Assembly: GCA_002633005.1 (NCBI GenBank)
Contig: NMRA01000151.1
Location: 414,400 to 478,399 of the forward strand
Length of the DNA: 64,000 nucleotides
Origin: Phoronis australis
Taxonomy: Eukaryota; Phoronida; Phoronidae
Direction of reading: 5' to 3'
The notes under the pieces are model-generated. The model ran no database searches. It was given only the letters and a program-made list of their open reading frames with translations, and was not told where the DNA came from. The position numbers and the translations under genes are program-made. This document shows, piece by piece, positions 47,469 to 59,245 of this stretch (position 1 is its first letter; every line of letters starts with the position of its first letter).

Positions 47469-47795
47469 TTATAATACCAAGCAAGTCCTCTCTCTCGTTT
47501 GTAAACACAGCGTAGCTATGATCAGTGACCGTGCGACCGAGGGCACGCATGTCGTCATGTTCAGTATTGGGGCTATCGACGTTTCGAAATCTCCTCCGGT
47601 TTCAGACAAGTTGAGAGTTCTTGGGTTGATTAACTTTTGTAGCTTTCGCCGTGGATATGCTAGAGACGTTAATTTTAAGAGGAAACTCGGAATGTTGTTC
47701 TCATACGTCTTTTTTCCACCAGGAAAATGTTCGCTGCACACACGATGGCCCCTAGGCAATTACATCGCACTGGATGCCGCAGGCATTCAGGGGTG
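47469..47795 (-). CDS. THAP-domain gene, second exon (C-x2-H half; boundary uncertain)
   Basis: The minus-strand frame reads P-R-G-H-R-V-C-S-E-H-F-P-G-G-K-K-T-Y-E-N and then N-I-P-S. This is the C-terminal half of a THAP zinc finger (C-x2-H followed by the conserved Phe) and its usual continuation. The 5' boundary is unclear. AGs near 47,780 and 47,754 do not give a frame that joins cleanly to the first exon, and a TAA lies just upstream in frame, so a small indel or an unseen splice site is possible. About 75 further residues follow without a recognised domain, ending at a stop at 47,469. It probably belongs with the exon at 48,536-48,686. Confidence 0.55.
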
Positions 47796-48535
47796 ATAGT
47801 AGGCCTACAGCGTCACAAAAAGTTACTCATTTCAAAATACAGCAAATAAAATCAAATGAACCATATAGGAACACGGAGTTATAATTAACACATACCACGA
47901 CAATTTAGTCAGCAAAACTTGAACAAATCGATGAAAATCTGTCGCGGTTTGCTCGAGTTTCTCTCAGTTACCGGGTGCCATTTTGAGGAAGTTACGTGAA
48001 ATTACGCATGTTGACGAATAAAAAGTCCAAGGGACACACATCTCACAAGTTTTACCCGATACCTTATGCTACTTTACAAGTGTCGCGCGCTAGCGTCACG
48101 GGCTAGCGTCACGCGCTTCGCTCAGTCTCGCGCTAACCTTTGCCTAACTCACGTGATTCAGTTGACATGCTTTGTGGTTATCGCGCACGCGGTGATAAAA
48201 TTAACGGCAACCAAAAAGTGGAGTTGTAATTCTCAACTTAATTCTCAGAGCTAAGCTTCATCAAAGAGATGTATAGAAGTAGAAAGGGCCAATGATGAAA
48301 GTAAGCGTTTTTTTAAATGATAGTTTTAAAAGTAGAATGCATTTTGACCAGGTGAAAACTCGAAATCGGTAACCCAAATCCGGTCACGGCCCTTTTAAAA
48401 TACACTGAAGTAACGAAATGAGTACAGAAAGCGAATGGAAGTATTGTAGCCCCTAAATGGCCAACCGAGGGGCTACGTGTTGCCTACTAGATGGCCCCAC
48501 GTTGGTTTGAATGCGAAAAGTAAATCTCCCCTTAC

Positions 48536-48686
48536 TCCCAGCTCTCCTAATGTTGTTTATCCATTTTTCACGAAGTTCTTGGTTTGCAGGGAACACATAA
48601 AAACTCAGATTTTTATCTCTCTTCTTGTTTTTGAAGCAGCCAGGAACACAACAAGTGTATCGGCGGTAAGTTTTCTTCGCGCTCAT
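48536..48686 (-). CDS. THAP-domain gene, first exon
   Basis: From ATG at 48,686 the minus strand reads M-S-A-K-K-T-Y-R-R-Y-T and then C-C-V-P-G-C (zinc cysteines). L-S-F-Y-V-F-P (the conserved F-x-F-P-like block) and E-K-W-I-N-N-I-R-R (invariant Trp) follow. It ends at a good donor, GTAAGG, after A at 48,536. THAP domains are C2CH zinc fingers that bind DNA; in animals they occur in transposases and in transcription regulators derived from them. The C-x2-H half is on the separate exon near 47.75 kb. The gene sits inside inverted repeats, so a transposon-encoded protein is the most likely interpretation. The DNA just upstream (48.69-48.84 kb) is CpG-richer and could hold its promoter. Confidence 0.75.
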
Positions 48687-51618
48687 ACCGCGTATTATGC
48701 TTGTTACTATGGCCGCTTTCGGAATCCTGACCACAGCACCCACAATGCACCATTTTAACCTAATTTCAATATGGCGTCGCTGCAAATCCGATATTCACGC
48801 CGACAGAAGGCGGGATTCCAAAACGAGGCTAGCTGCGATAGCTCTGTTGGCTTATCGGCATAGTTGTATTCCGCGTTGCTTGAACGCCTGAAAAAATACG
48901 GACTCTCAACTGTCTATTTTACAATCCCTTAGGACTTTGAGATTCGGAAGCGTTGGGTCGTTGCCATACGCCGCTACAAAGGAAAATATGGCCGTGTAAA
49001 ATTTATAAATGTTTTCGAAAAGTTAGATCATATTTTAATTGTCGCATTTTGGTTGCCGAGCATTATAGCAACGACCGGAGAATCTTCGGTCAACCAGGCT
49101 GTGTTTTCATGACTACGGGTTGAAACATGAGGCATTTTAGTTTCCAAAAAATTCCTCGATTTTGGGGCCGAGTATCGGCCCTATTCCCTCCTCAAAAATT
49201 TTGAAAAATCACGCGAAAAAAAATCCCCAGTGATTGAAACTTTCTCTCCGGAGTCAGTTCAAATCACAAGTGTAACCACACAGGTGACACTTTGAAAGAG
49301 CACAAAATGCTACTTGAGACAGAGCTTACATATATGAACGCGTGCAACAGGACTGAGGTGCTATTGATGGTGATCGGGAGGTAGATTTTTCCCCTCACTC
49401 GGCGAAAAATTTTCCCTCTCAGAAGGCACAGACACCTTCCCCTCGGATGAGCGAGGCCCATGAAGAAACATGATGACTATGTTTGCCCTGTCCAGTTAAC
49501 TGAAATTGAGCTCTAAAACCAGGTTATGCTTTGGACAAACGAATTAGGTGTTTTAATTTTGAAATTCAACGTGGTCCAAATTGATATTTGAAACCTAACA
49601 CATGAAATAGAAGTAAGAGTTATTAAAACCAAGAAAGCAGAATTGAGGGTCAAATAATTTTTATTTTCAGTTACGAGCCTCATCAACAATACGAGCAGAT
49701 AGCCTGGTTCGTGTAGAAAGCATTTTTATCAACAATTTACAAGAAGAAACGTAACCCTGCATTCAGCATAATACCTAACCCGTAACACTGCGATCGCCGC
49801 AATTTGGTCACATTTACTTTTCATGTTTCGAACCTCGTTTTCCGAAAAATACTTATACCCTTTCGTCCGACAACTCTTTGCTGCAATGGCTTGTTCTCTA
49901 ATGTATTTTTCTACGTCTCCGTGGTTAATTATCGACAAATTTTAAAGATTTATTATCCAACTTGGACTCGAAAGATCGGCCATTTAACTCACGCAATGTC
50001 AACTTCCGCTTTGTTTATCGCAGTGAGCCTCGCTTTGAATTTTAATATCCGCCGCGTGAAGTAGATCTATACTCGAAGTGAAGTGTATCTATATTTCAAG
50101 TACAATATTGAGTAAAAATTCCGAGTATATGCTCCAAATTTCAAGTTTGGTTTGGAAGTGTGCTTAAAATCGTACTCGAAAATAAATACGGCGGATGTGA
50201 GACACAGACAAACTACTCCATGAGCGAAAGAAGAAAATATCGAAAAGACAATGAGAGAAACAGAGAATCTTTGGAAAATTTAAGTCCTCAACCATAATTC
50301 AGCACTTGAGTTTTCATTTTAAATATTCGTCACCTTAATCCGCCGTATCACCGCACTTCATTGCCACCAATTTTTAAAGTTTTTCTTATCACGATTCCTG
50401 GCAACTAGCGAATGCTAATCCCATATCGACGGGTCATTACAAGGGTCAAAAGCAGCTATGGGGTGGGGGTTGCCGTGATTGAAGTGGGTGCGAAACGGTT
50501 TGTAGCTTGCGGTTTCCTAAAGACGAGGAAAGTTAAAAAACAATTTGCTTCGCTGTTAGATTTCACATCATAGTTTAGTCATCGATAATTCCTCAATCCC
50601 GGAATGATATTCCCGATTTTGTTTGCCGATTTGTGAGTAGACGTCTTATCCCGTTCACTGATGAACTCGAACTGAATGCCTGTACATGTTGTGTTTTTAA
50701 CTCACGCGCCAAATGTCAGCTAACTTGATACATCCCGGTAAAATGCAAAGATACAGTATCAAAGTTTTGACATCAGCGTAGGCCTACACGGCAATGGGTT
50801 CTTTACAAGAGAGAACAGGGGTTGACCAGTAACCAAACAACTGCGGCCCAAAAATGTCGATTGGAGTTTCGGGCTGATGTGGACAACCGGTTAACTAGAG
50901 AACACCACCGCTGGCAATTAAGGTACAAACTTTTGAAATTCGACATCCCGTCAAAGAAAATGTGCAATTAGAACTCTGCCTTAAAAATGTTGGTTGCAGG
51001 CCTGTGATATGGTACCCGACTCCCGTGCCGGGGTCACCGTCCCACCACTGCAGTGAAAAAGAAAATTTCAATATGCCGTGAATCGTTGAGTGATCATGCC
51101 AATTTTAGGAGTAAATGAGTCAAGTGTAATGCCCCCTGACTAAATCAGACACTAAGATTTTGGCTGCTCCGCTCCGGCCGACTGCCGAGTGACTTTCTTT
51201 GATAAGCTGTTTCAAATTTCACATTTTCCGGCGAGAGATAAGGAACTCAACTTAAAGTAAAGCTTAATAATTGGCAAATATATCAAGAAATGGTAGAATA
51301 TTGTATCATAAAGTTGAAACTGAAAAATGACTTACAGTTACAGAACACTCAGCATTCTACGTTATACTCTTGTAATTGTAGCGGGAGCTGACGATAACAT
51401 AGTTGCTAGGGTAGTCGATGCGAATGTAGGGAGCGCTGAATCAGCGCGACTTTGCGTGGTTTTGCATTTCACACCATAAAGAGTTCCATAGCAACTCGAA
51501 TACGATTCTCAGATTTTACTACGTTTGGAGTCTACTCGAAATGCGACATTAAATACGCTTTTTCTAGTACGACTCCATTGAGCACGATTTTGAGTATGAA
51601 ATCTCGAGTATGAGTATT
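48687..51618. other. Interior of the THAP-bearing element, no further exon recognised
   Basis: Both strands were read for transposase motifs without success. Short frames at 49.26-50.06 kb have no domain. A 'tactcgaa' motif cluster at 50,070-50,190 resembles the element's subterminal sequence. Confidence 0.4.
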
Positions 51619-53070
51619 AGTCTGAGTACGGTGATTGCAGACCGGGCCCCGGTTGAATACAGTCACAGTCGACTGAGGTGTGGTGCGCCAACGGTGACTT
51701 TATTCATTTCCAAAACAGTTCTATAATAAAATACAGTTGCATGCTTCCTGCACTAGTTATTCGTTTAATATTAATTTTTTGATAAGAATTCAAACGAGAG
51801 CGCTCGGAGGAGCGACACTTGGCAGAATTAATCGAAATGACGACGGTGAGGGAGACGACGACAAGGCGGCAATTATGAATAACACGATAACATTCATGTG
51901 ACTAGCGAAGAAATCAAATAGAGAGCATACAATCAACTACAATAAAGAACAATAGATGGCGCAACATGACGGTCCAGTCTACAGTAGGACAGTGCTGGCT
52001 GGGATATTCTGGGTCAACTAGGCATAACCAAAACAAAGTGAACAGAAAGCCAGCCAGCTGCGTGCTTGCATAGGTGACCGAATTGGAACAACGGTATCCG
52101 TAAATCTCAAATAATTAAAAAAGTAGACGTTGTAGCGCAAAATGGAAAATATCTTCTGAAAGCCCGTTCAAAATTCTATCTAAAGTGCTAGTTTGGCAAA
52201 AATCCAAGAATTTTTCGAGAAAATTGACAATTTGCCATTTTTTTGAAATTCAAAGTCAAATAACTCGAAAACGGTAAGTCTGAGAAATACGCTCTTGCGG
52301 ACTTTTTGAAAGGCCATACTTCAAGGAATCCACATGCAAAAATTCACGTCATTTGCTCTTCCCGTTAAAAATGCGACACCAGAGCGATTGAAACCGTGTG
52401 AACATGCGCCACAGCCGCCATAATGAAAGTGACTTCCGGTTCAATAATTTTTTATAAAAGCTTATTAAACTGAACAAACACGTCACCAGTTTGAAAGTGA
52501 TTGGTTTGCAAATGCGCCCTCTATAGGAGAAAACGTTTTTAGCCATATTTCGGGGTGCACATGCGCCATGTTCAATATTTCCGCCATCTTTAACTGGAAG
52601 TCAACGATTTTCTGCACATTTATAGCACTTGCCATCTAGTATATTCGTATTGATTTTCAGCTATCTAGGTTGAAAAATGCGGCCTCTACGAGTATTTGAC
52701 CGTGAAATTGGATACAAAATGGCCGCCACGTCCGCCATTTTGTATCCGATCATGACTAAAAACAATAGCGTTCTAGCAGTTCCCAATCTACACGTCGTGT
52801 GCAAATTTCGTGAAAATCGGACGAAAATTGCGACCTGTAGAAAGCGAACAAGCAAACAAAAAAAAACTGTCAGACCAACATACTTGACGGAATTCGAAGA
52901 ATTCCGCCAAGTAAATAAAATAACTTTATTGACCGTTTCTGTGCTAAACATTTGTTACAACAACACCCGGCAACACTGCACACAATTGGTTGTCAAGCGA
53001 TAGAGGCATTCATTTCCCATAATGCAACTGCGGCGGCAAATTAAACTATGGCGGATTTGCACATTCGCTA

Positions 53071-55610
53071 TTAGGCCATCCAATCAATTAAAATAGGCCA
53101 AATGTCATTCAGTGTTTAGTTAAATTTAAGCTAGACACTTCAAGTTCACAAATCTGATTGATACAATTACCTGAATTATAATTCCAAAACTTTAGGCCTT
53201 TAGGTGCAACCATGGGTCACTAGGTGCATTCCTTTTCTGAAATTTTGACCTATTTATTCAATAGTTATTCTAATGTATCAACATTCATACAGCTGTGATT
53301 CTCACCATTAAACACACTTTTCACGATAATTTTACTAAAAAGGTTCATAATGCACGGGAAATGTTCAATGAATGAAAAGCTCCTCTTATTTTCAAAATGT
53401 TAATTCTTCTACATTTTTCAAGGATTTCTATTCAAAATTCAGCACGCAGGTCATTTAGTGCAGACTTAAATTTTAAACTAGGCACTAAAAATTAACACAG
53501 GTGATTGATGCATGCACTTGAGGTAAAATGCCACCAAGGGGTCATTAAGTGCATTTTGTCCTGAAGTTTGATCTTTTCATTCAACATGTATTCTTATGTG
53601 TCAATAACTGTGATTCTCGCCATTAACCACGCATTTCACGGACTTTGTAGTAATTCCACTAAAAAGGCTTTTAAGGCACTGGAAGGAATCAACTAGTGAA
53701 AAGATCATCTAAATTTCAAAATGTTCTTTCTTCCACTTTTCAAGGACTTCTTTACAATTTCAGCATACAGGTGCAAGAGTACATGCCAGTCAAATACACT
53801 ACTTAAGGCAATCCAATTAAATAAAATAGGTCAAAGGTCACTGAGTGTAAACTTAAATTTTGAGCTAAACACTTCAGATTTACGTATCTGCAATTGACGC
53901 AGGCAATTGAGTTCCGATTCCAGAATTGAATGTCGTTTGGTGCAATCATGAGGTCAAAACGTGCATTGTCCTCTGGAAAATTGACCTTTTCATTCAACAT
54001 CACTGTGATTCTCACCATTAAATACACTTTTCACCGGCTTTACCGTATTTCTACTTAAGTGGCCCATACTGCACCAGAAAGGGTCAAATACTACAAAGGA
54101 TATCTAATTTCGTTCAACATGTCTTGTTTTATACAATTTTTTTTCTACTGTAACAACAGTTAAACATGTGTGATTCAGTATGTTCCATATTTTATTTCCT
54201 TGTAAATTCTGTAATGGTACACAAGCCACCAGACATGTTGTAAACTTTCCAAAAGTCTTAACAGCGCAGAGTCATTCTTTTCACTTTCTGACACTAAGTG
54301 CTCTATTTTTTCTTCTTATTATTATTCGTTTCGAACTTCTCCAGAGCTTAATAATTGTCACACGGTACAACTTTCAACATCCAATATTGTTATAAAATTT
54401 CATACCTTTCACACAGTAGACACCAGAAGTTGTCAATAGGTGCAAAGATCACCTAATTTTCAAAATGTTTTTCTCCTACACTTTTCAAGAAATTCTCTTC
54501 AATTTCAGTGTACAGGTGTAGAACCACACTTCAATAAAACGCATTACTTTTCTAAGCAATCTTCACATTCAATCAGGTGAAAGAGGTCGAAGATCATTGA
54601 GTGCAAACTTAAATTTTGAGCTAGACACTTCAAATTCGCAAATTTCGCTGGTACATGTGATTGAGCTCTAATTCTAAAGTTTCATGTCGTTTGGTACAAC
54701 ATGTGATCGCCAAGTGCACTTATCTTCTTAAATTTTTACTTTTTCATTCAACTTATATTCTGATGTGTCATCAGTTAGGCAATTGTAGTTCTCAGCATTA
54801 AACACACTTTTGAGGACTTTGCAGTAACTATAATGAAAAGGTTGATGGTTCACCAAAAAGAGTCAATTAGAGCTGAGGTCATTTAATTTTCAAAACGTTA
54901 TTTCTCCTACATTTCAAGGAATTGCCTTCAACTTTAACACACATGTAAGTGTACACGTTAATTGAACCCGCTCCTTTACTAAGCAATCAGGCTATCCAAC
55001 CAGATCAAATAGGTGAAAGGTCATTGAGTGCATACTTAAACTTTGAACTAGACAACTCAAATTCATATATCTGATTAGCATGTGTAATTAAGTTCAAGAT
55101 GATCAAGTCATTTGATGCAATCATTGGGTCATTAAATGCATTGCTCTGACTTCTGAAATTTTGACATTTTCATTTGATGTATCTGAGTTAGACAACTGTG
55201 ATTGTCACCATTTCTCACACACTTCACTGACTGCATTACTTTTCTAATTGATCGGGTGACCCAATGAGACTAAATGGGTCAAAGGTCATTGAGTGAAGCT
55301 CATTAACGTACTTCTTTTCTACTTTTACGTACCGCAACCTAGTTTTTTACCATCTCTTCTTTTCACCGAATCCTGTTTCCCATGGAACTATAATGCGATT
55401 TTTCCAAGCATAATTTCCTAGGACACTTTATTCAACGTATATTCTAACGTGTCAACAGTTGAATACTGTGATTCTCAGCAATATCAACGCGTGTATGGAC
55501 TTCATATTTATTTCACTACTGGGGCTCATGATGCACCAGACAAGGTCAAATGATGCAGATGATGTATAATTTTATTTAGAATGTCGTGATTGTCAGTTTC
55601 TGACAATAAT
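53071..55610. repeat. Divergent tandem repeat, right block (six to seven units, period about 320-430 bp)
   Basis: The landmark 'caaaatgtt.tttctcctac' recurs near 53,393, 53,717, 54,112, 54,461 and 54,891, with a last degenerate copy near 55,575. A second landmark, 'cattaaacacactttt', recurs with it. Most units contain a pyrimidine-rich run ending in ATTTCAG or ATTCAG, resembling a splice acceptor. No coding sequence is present. Confidence 0.8.
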
Positions 55611-55658
55611 CTTTCTCGTTTGCATTCGTATTTATCAGGCGTGCAAATCTGTTTCTAG

Positions 55659-55982
55659 TTGATCTAACACAGAAACTAAAGGTTATTCCAAAAGGCGGGC
55701 AAATAGTTAACCGCAAATACGTTGTTCGCGACGGGTTTCACTATGGTATAGTCTGTTTGACGAATTCAGTGTATCCGGAAGCTATTGTCGAATGGATGGT
55801 GACTGTCGGCAACCAAACTGACAACCAACGAACAAAGGGCAATTACTCTGGTTATATATACAGTCGTAATTTGACATTCATTGCCTCAAAAGAACAGAAT
55901 GGAGAAGATTTCTTATGCAGCGCGCTGATGAAACTGATTCCTGAATTGAAAAAGACTGTGACCCTTACACTGAATGTGACAT
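55659..55982 (+). CDS. Ig-like domain exon 10 (phase 1-1, Trp core, no Gly-Pro)
   Basis: A 324-nt exon, acceptor CTGTTTCTAG, donor GTAAGT, about 108 residues. It starts D-L-T-Q-K instead of the Gly-Pro seen in all the others. It has Cys32 (I-V-C-L-T-N-S-V-Y-P-E-A), Trp45 (I-V-E-W) and Cys86 (F-L-C-S-A-L). The C-x-T-D aspartate is Asn. Sequons are N-Q-T, N-Y-S, N-L-T and N-V-T. An earlier AG at 55,638 would put TAG in frame, so the start at 55,659 is required. It lies just 50 bp downstream of the tandem repeat. Confidence 0.88.
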
Positions 55983-56325
55983 GTAAGTTTTGGACGACTA
56001 TTGACTAATGTGCCTTTCTATAATTTGGCAGTAATCTTTCTCGCATACATATTTCATTGAAGACACGACTTAGATCTGCTTTTACGAGTTTAATTTCAGT
56101 TCTTTAAACTCTCTAAATAGAGGTTTTGTCTTTACATCCCAACAGTGCAATAAAAATACAAATGACATCAGTAGGTAATATAATTTATAAAGCGATATTT
56201 CGAGACACATATCTCATCTTGAGGCTACTATTTACAAGTAGTTCACACTGAAATGCACATCAGAAATGACAAATGCAACATAACACGTGAAGTTGGCATG
56301 CGCAACTATGACGATAAAACACACG

Positions 56326-57372
56326 TATATATAGACTATTACATGGCAAAGTCGTTATCTCCCGTTATCTAGAGCCCGAGTGGATTTTGGAGAGATCGCC
56401 CGAGGGGCGTCAGCCCTCGAGGGTGATGATTCTCCATAATCCGGTTTCCCGCCAAAATGTTATCTTACTAGTGAGATAACTTTATTAGTTATTACACGGT
56501 TGTATCTGCCATTTGACGCTAATATTGTGGTATAAATAAATTTATATCTGCCATTTGACGCTAATATTGTGGTATAAATATTAGCGTCAAATGGCAGATA
56601 CAAACGTGTAATAACCCAACGATTTGGCGGGAAGCCGAGGACCGAGTCGAACCCGTGACCCTGAAAGTGCTGGTCGCCGACTACACCATGCAGCGACTAA
56701 CGTCATCAAGAGTGAAAATAGAATACTTAAATGAGCACGCGCAATAATCCCATGTTCAACAAACCGCATTGTACAGTATTTATTCGCTACGAAGAATAAG
56801 ACACATAATTTCCATAGAAATGATATCTTGATTCAGTGAAATTTTTCTCTCATGTCCTCTTACTTGTAAATCACCGATCTCCAGTTTGAATGCGGGTATC
56901 GTGTCGTCAGGATCTTTGACTTGAGAATTATATTCAGTTACCAGTGGTAACCTACTTTAGCAGACGATACTTTCCCGGTCGAAGCTTAGCGTGAAAAAAC
57001 GTGTTTTAAGCTATAATAGTTGGTAAACCTTAATTTATAAATTCAATTTATTTTTATTGTATTTAAGTTTTCAATTGGTTTTGAGTAGAAGCATTATTTG
57101 ACAAAAATAGCCCGGGTTTTCTTAAAAAGGTCACGACCTCTGACCCCGGGCCTCTGACATAGAAAGTAGTTACAAAGCCGTGGAGAGTCAGAAAAGGTAG
57201 ATCGATTCATTGCAATGTTTCTCAGCCGTTATCCCTTGTTATCTAGAGCCCTCGTGGACTTTGGAGAATTATCACCCTCGGGGCGAACGCCCCTCGGGCG
57301 ATAATTCTCCAAAATCCACTCGGCCTCTAGATAACGGGGGATAACGTCTTCGCCATGTAATAATCTATATAT
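56326..57372. mobile_element. MITE family 1, complete-looking 1.05-kb copy
   Basis: The ends are inverted copies of TATATAGA[CT]TATTACATGG followed by 'cgttatctcccgttatctag'. The right end also holds a long hairpin (about 57,225-57,346) in which 'ttatctagagcc...ggagaattatc' is inverted on itself. The interior contains two tandem copies of 'tatctgccatttgacgctaa' (about 56,503 and 56,547) and one inverted copy, and a tRNA-like segment. It is non-autonomous. A second copy lies at 29.2-29.9 kb. Confidence 0.8.
56633..56705 (-). repeat. tRNA-like segment embedded in MITE family 1
   Basis: On the minus strand TGGTGTAGTCGG (A-box-like) is followed about 27 nt later by GGGTTCGACTCGG (B-box-like), with tRNA-like spacing. 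A degenerate equivalent is present at the corresponding place of the 29 kb copy (29.73-29.79 kb). It may have been captured from a SINE or tRNA before the MITE amplified. Confidence 0.5.
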
Positions 57373-57774
57373 ACACATGTAGCTGTGCATCGTAATGTAC
57401 AGATCACCTAAATAATGATAGAGTCCTTCGAGTGCCAGTTAGCTGCTCATTCAAACTTGGTTTTTCATACGGTATGTTTTCTATGACTTTGCTTCATAAA
57501 CAGAGCCACTAATCAAAGTCGACTCATTGTCTTAAAAAGGCATATCGTTAGCTATGCCATTTTAAACATGTTTAAGTGTACACCAAACAAAGCTTGTTTG
57601 GCTGACAAGATGACGATTTTGCAATGTGCCCATTAAAAAGTCTGACGAGTGAATAGTAATAATCGGCTTATGTAGGCGTCTTCGATCGGCAAACATGAAC
57701 TGCACCAGTTTTGCCTGGGATTTAGTTCAAACATACAAAGATTGCAGATGGCCTGATGTTTTTTACGGTGCGTC

Positions 57775-58009
57775 AGATGTGCACCCAAGGGGGGGGGGGC
57801 TCGGGTAAAAAGGTCCGCCTAGAGAAACAAAAAGTACAAGTAAACGAGACAAAAGTCCACAAAATCCACGGGAAGTAGGCGAGGATGCACGGTCCGTGGG
57901 CCTGAACCTAGTGGTCCCTCTTTTTGGTCCTCGTTGATTTCTTTTAGTAAGAGGTCCCCATATCGAAAAATCCGAGCCTCCTATATTTTAGGCTGGGTGC
58001 GCGCATGCA
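57775..58009. mobile_element. MITE family 2, second copy
   Basis: The right end GGGTGCGCGCATGCA and the interior 'aaaaaggtccgcct.gagaaacaaa' match the 45,033-45,279 element in the same orientation. The left end is degenerate (TGTGCACCC). A G run follows the left end, as in the other copy. Confidence 0.8.
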
Positions 58010-59245
58010 CAGGCCTCACGTTAGGGCCCATTGTACAAAACGCATAAGCTAAAACTCATGAAAGTCGTGTCGTCGATGAGCAGGTTCTCCTTTAAGAAAA
58101 CGGAGAGACTTTTCCATTTGTTGCCATGCACTATATATTTTCGGCATCTAATGGCGCCACCAAAGAGTTTGGTTCTTAGTATTTGAAAAGCTGGGAAACA
58201 CCACATTCAGGACAACCGCGGCTCCCCACGTGCCCATTAATGTATTTTTGTCTTGCTGAGTTACCATGAATTATTAAAATAAATTTGATAGAAGTGTCTT
58301 TTACCCAATCTGTAAGACTCGGAGGGCTTTTTGAACCTTTTAAGTTGATCGCTTTGGAAAAGTTCTCCTTGGTTTCTCAGCAGTAGCCATGTACAGTTCA
58401 AACACAAATTTTCTTTCAAATATTGATGTCCTAACGGCAGGAGATTTCAAGGCAGGTTATATTCCCTCAACCTCACTTCAAACGCCAAAAGACTCAACAA
58501 ACCCCACTAATGTTCCTAATAGTTCAAGCAACACAGCCTAAAGCTCAACAGAACTTGCTAGGAACACAGACACCTTTAAAGGAGAATGCCACCCAAAAAA
58601 CTTTGTATCAATTTAGGTCGAGTATTTCTACACGATAACGGCAGGTTTGGTTGCGTTACCTGACACCTGACGGCAGACAGGGTTGTTGAAATTATCCAAT
58701 GACGTAATTAGTTTCACACGCCGTCTGTTGAGCAGTTCACAGCACGGGTTAGTAGTGTCAGCTTATCGCTTGAATTCATCATTTAACACCAATAAATCAT
58801 CAAACTTCGATAGAGAACCCTTAAAAATACTCCGATCTCTTATAAAAACGTATTGTTTTATTTCGCTGTTACAGATTTACTGGTATTTGGACACACCGCA
58901 GCCTACAAAGTTCGGCAGGCCAATTTACCAAGGTCCGTAGCAGGATTTTGGGGTCTGTTCAGAGATAAATTCGAAGTATTATTCCGTGAAATACAGACAG
59001 GAGAACCTATATCTGTAATTTTTTTTAGTTCGGAACCCGATCAGGCCCGTCGCTGCCGGACTGACTCGTTATACCGGCCAGTGGCTCGGATCCCGATCAG
59101 ACCCGTCGCGGCCGCCGGGACTGGTATGAACATAAACCAGCTTGAGTTGGAAACTAAACCTCTAGTCACGAAAAGACTATAATAGTGAGCCAAAGAAATA
59201 ATCCGCACGTAATTATTTATGTGAATTAGCCACGAAACTGAAAAT

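Larger units (their letters stand above)
47139..51652 (-). mobile_element. Inner element with CCGGGCCCGGTCT termini carrying a THAP gene
   Basis: Near the left, CCCGGGCCCGGTCT, then TACTCAGACT at 47,155, and many TACTC/CTCGA motifs. Near the right the inverse, AGTCTGAGTA at 51,619 then AGACCGGGCCCCGG ending at 51,652. Subterminal DNA on both sides is rich in TACTCGA/TCGAGTA motifs, as is 50.07-50.19 kb. It is either a transposon nested in the 6.07-kb element or that element's own subterminal region. No clear target duplication was found. The THAP-domain gene lies inside, as in P-type transposons, but no P-type transposase body was recognised. Confidence 0.55.
47002..53068. mobile_element. 6,067-bp transposon with GCGAATGTGC termini, TA duplication
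   Basis: The left end GCGAATGTGC (47,002-47,011) is inverted exactly at 53,059-53,068. Weaker terminal similarity extends about 80 bp (for example TTGCATTCTGGGA against TTGCATTATGGGA). TA flanks both ends (47,000-47,001 and 53,069-53,070). The flanking repeat unit becomes continuous when the segment is removed, which defines the insertion precisely. A TA target fits Tc1/mariner, PIF or similar groups, but no matching transposase was recognised. It contains the second set of inverted repeats at 47,139-51,652. From 51,653 to 53,058 only decayed frames and 'atggccgccac' type sequence are seen. Confidence 0.8.
46343..55658. other. 9.3-kb intron between Ig exons 9 and 10
   Basis: The intron consists almost wholly of a divergent tandem repeat (about 46.65-47.00 and 53.07-55.60 kb) into which a 6.07-kb element inserted. 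Donor GTAAGT at its left, acceptor GTTTCTAG at its right. Confidence 0.65.
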
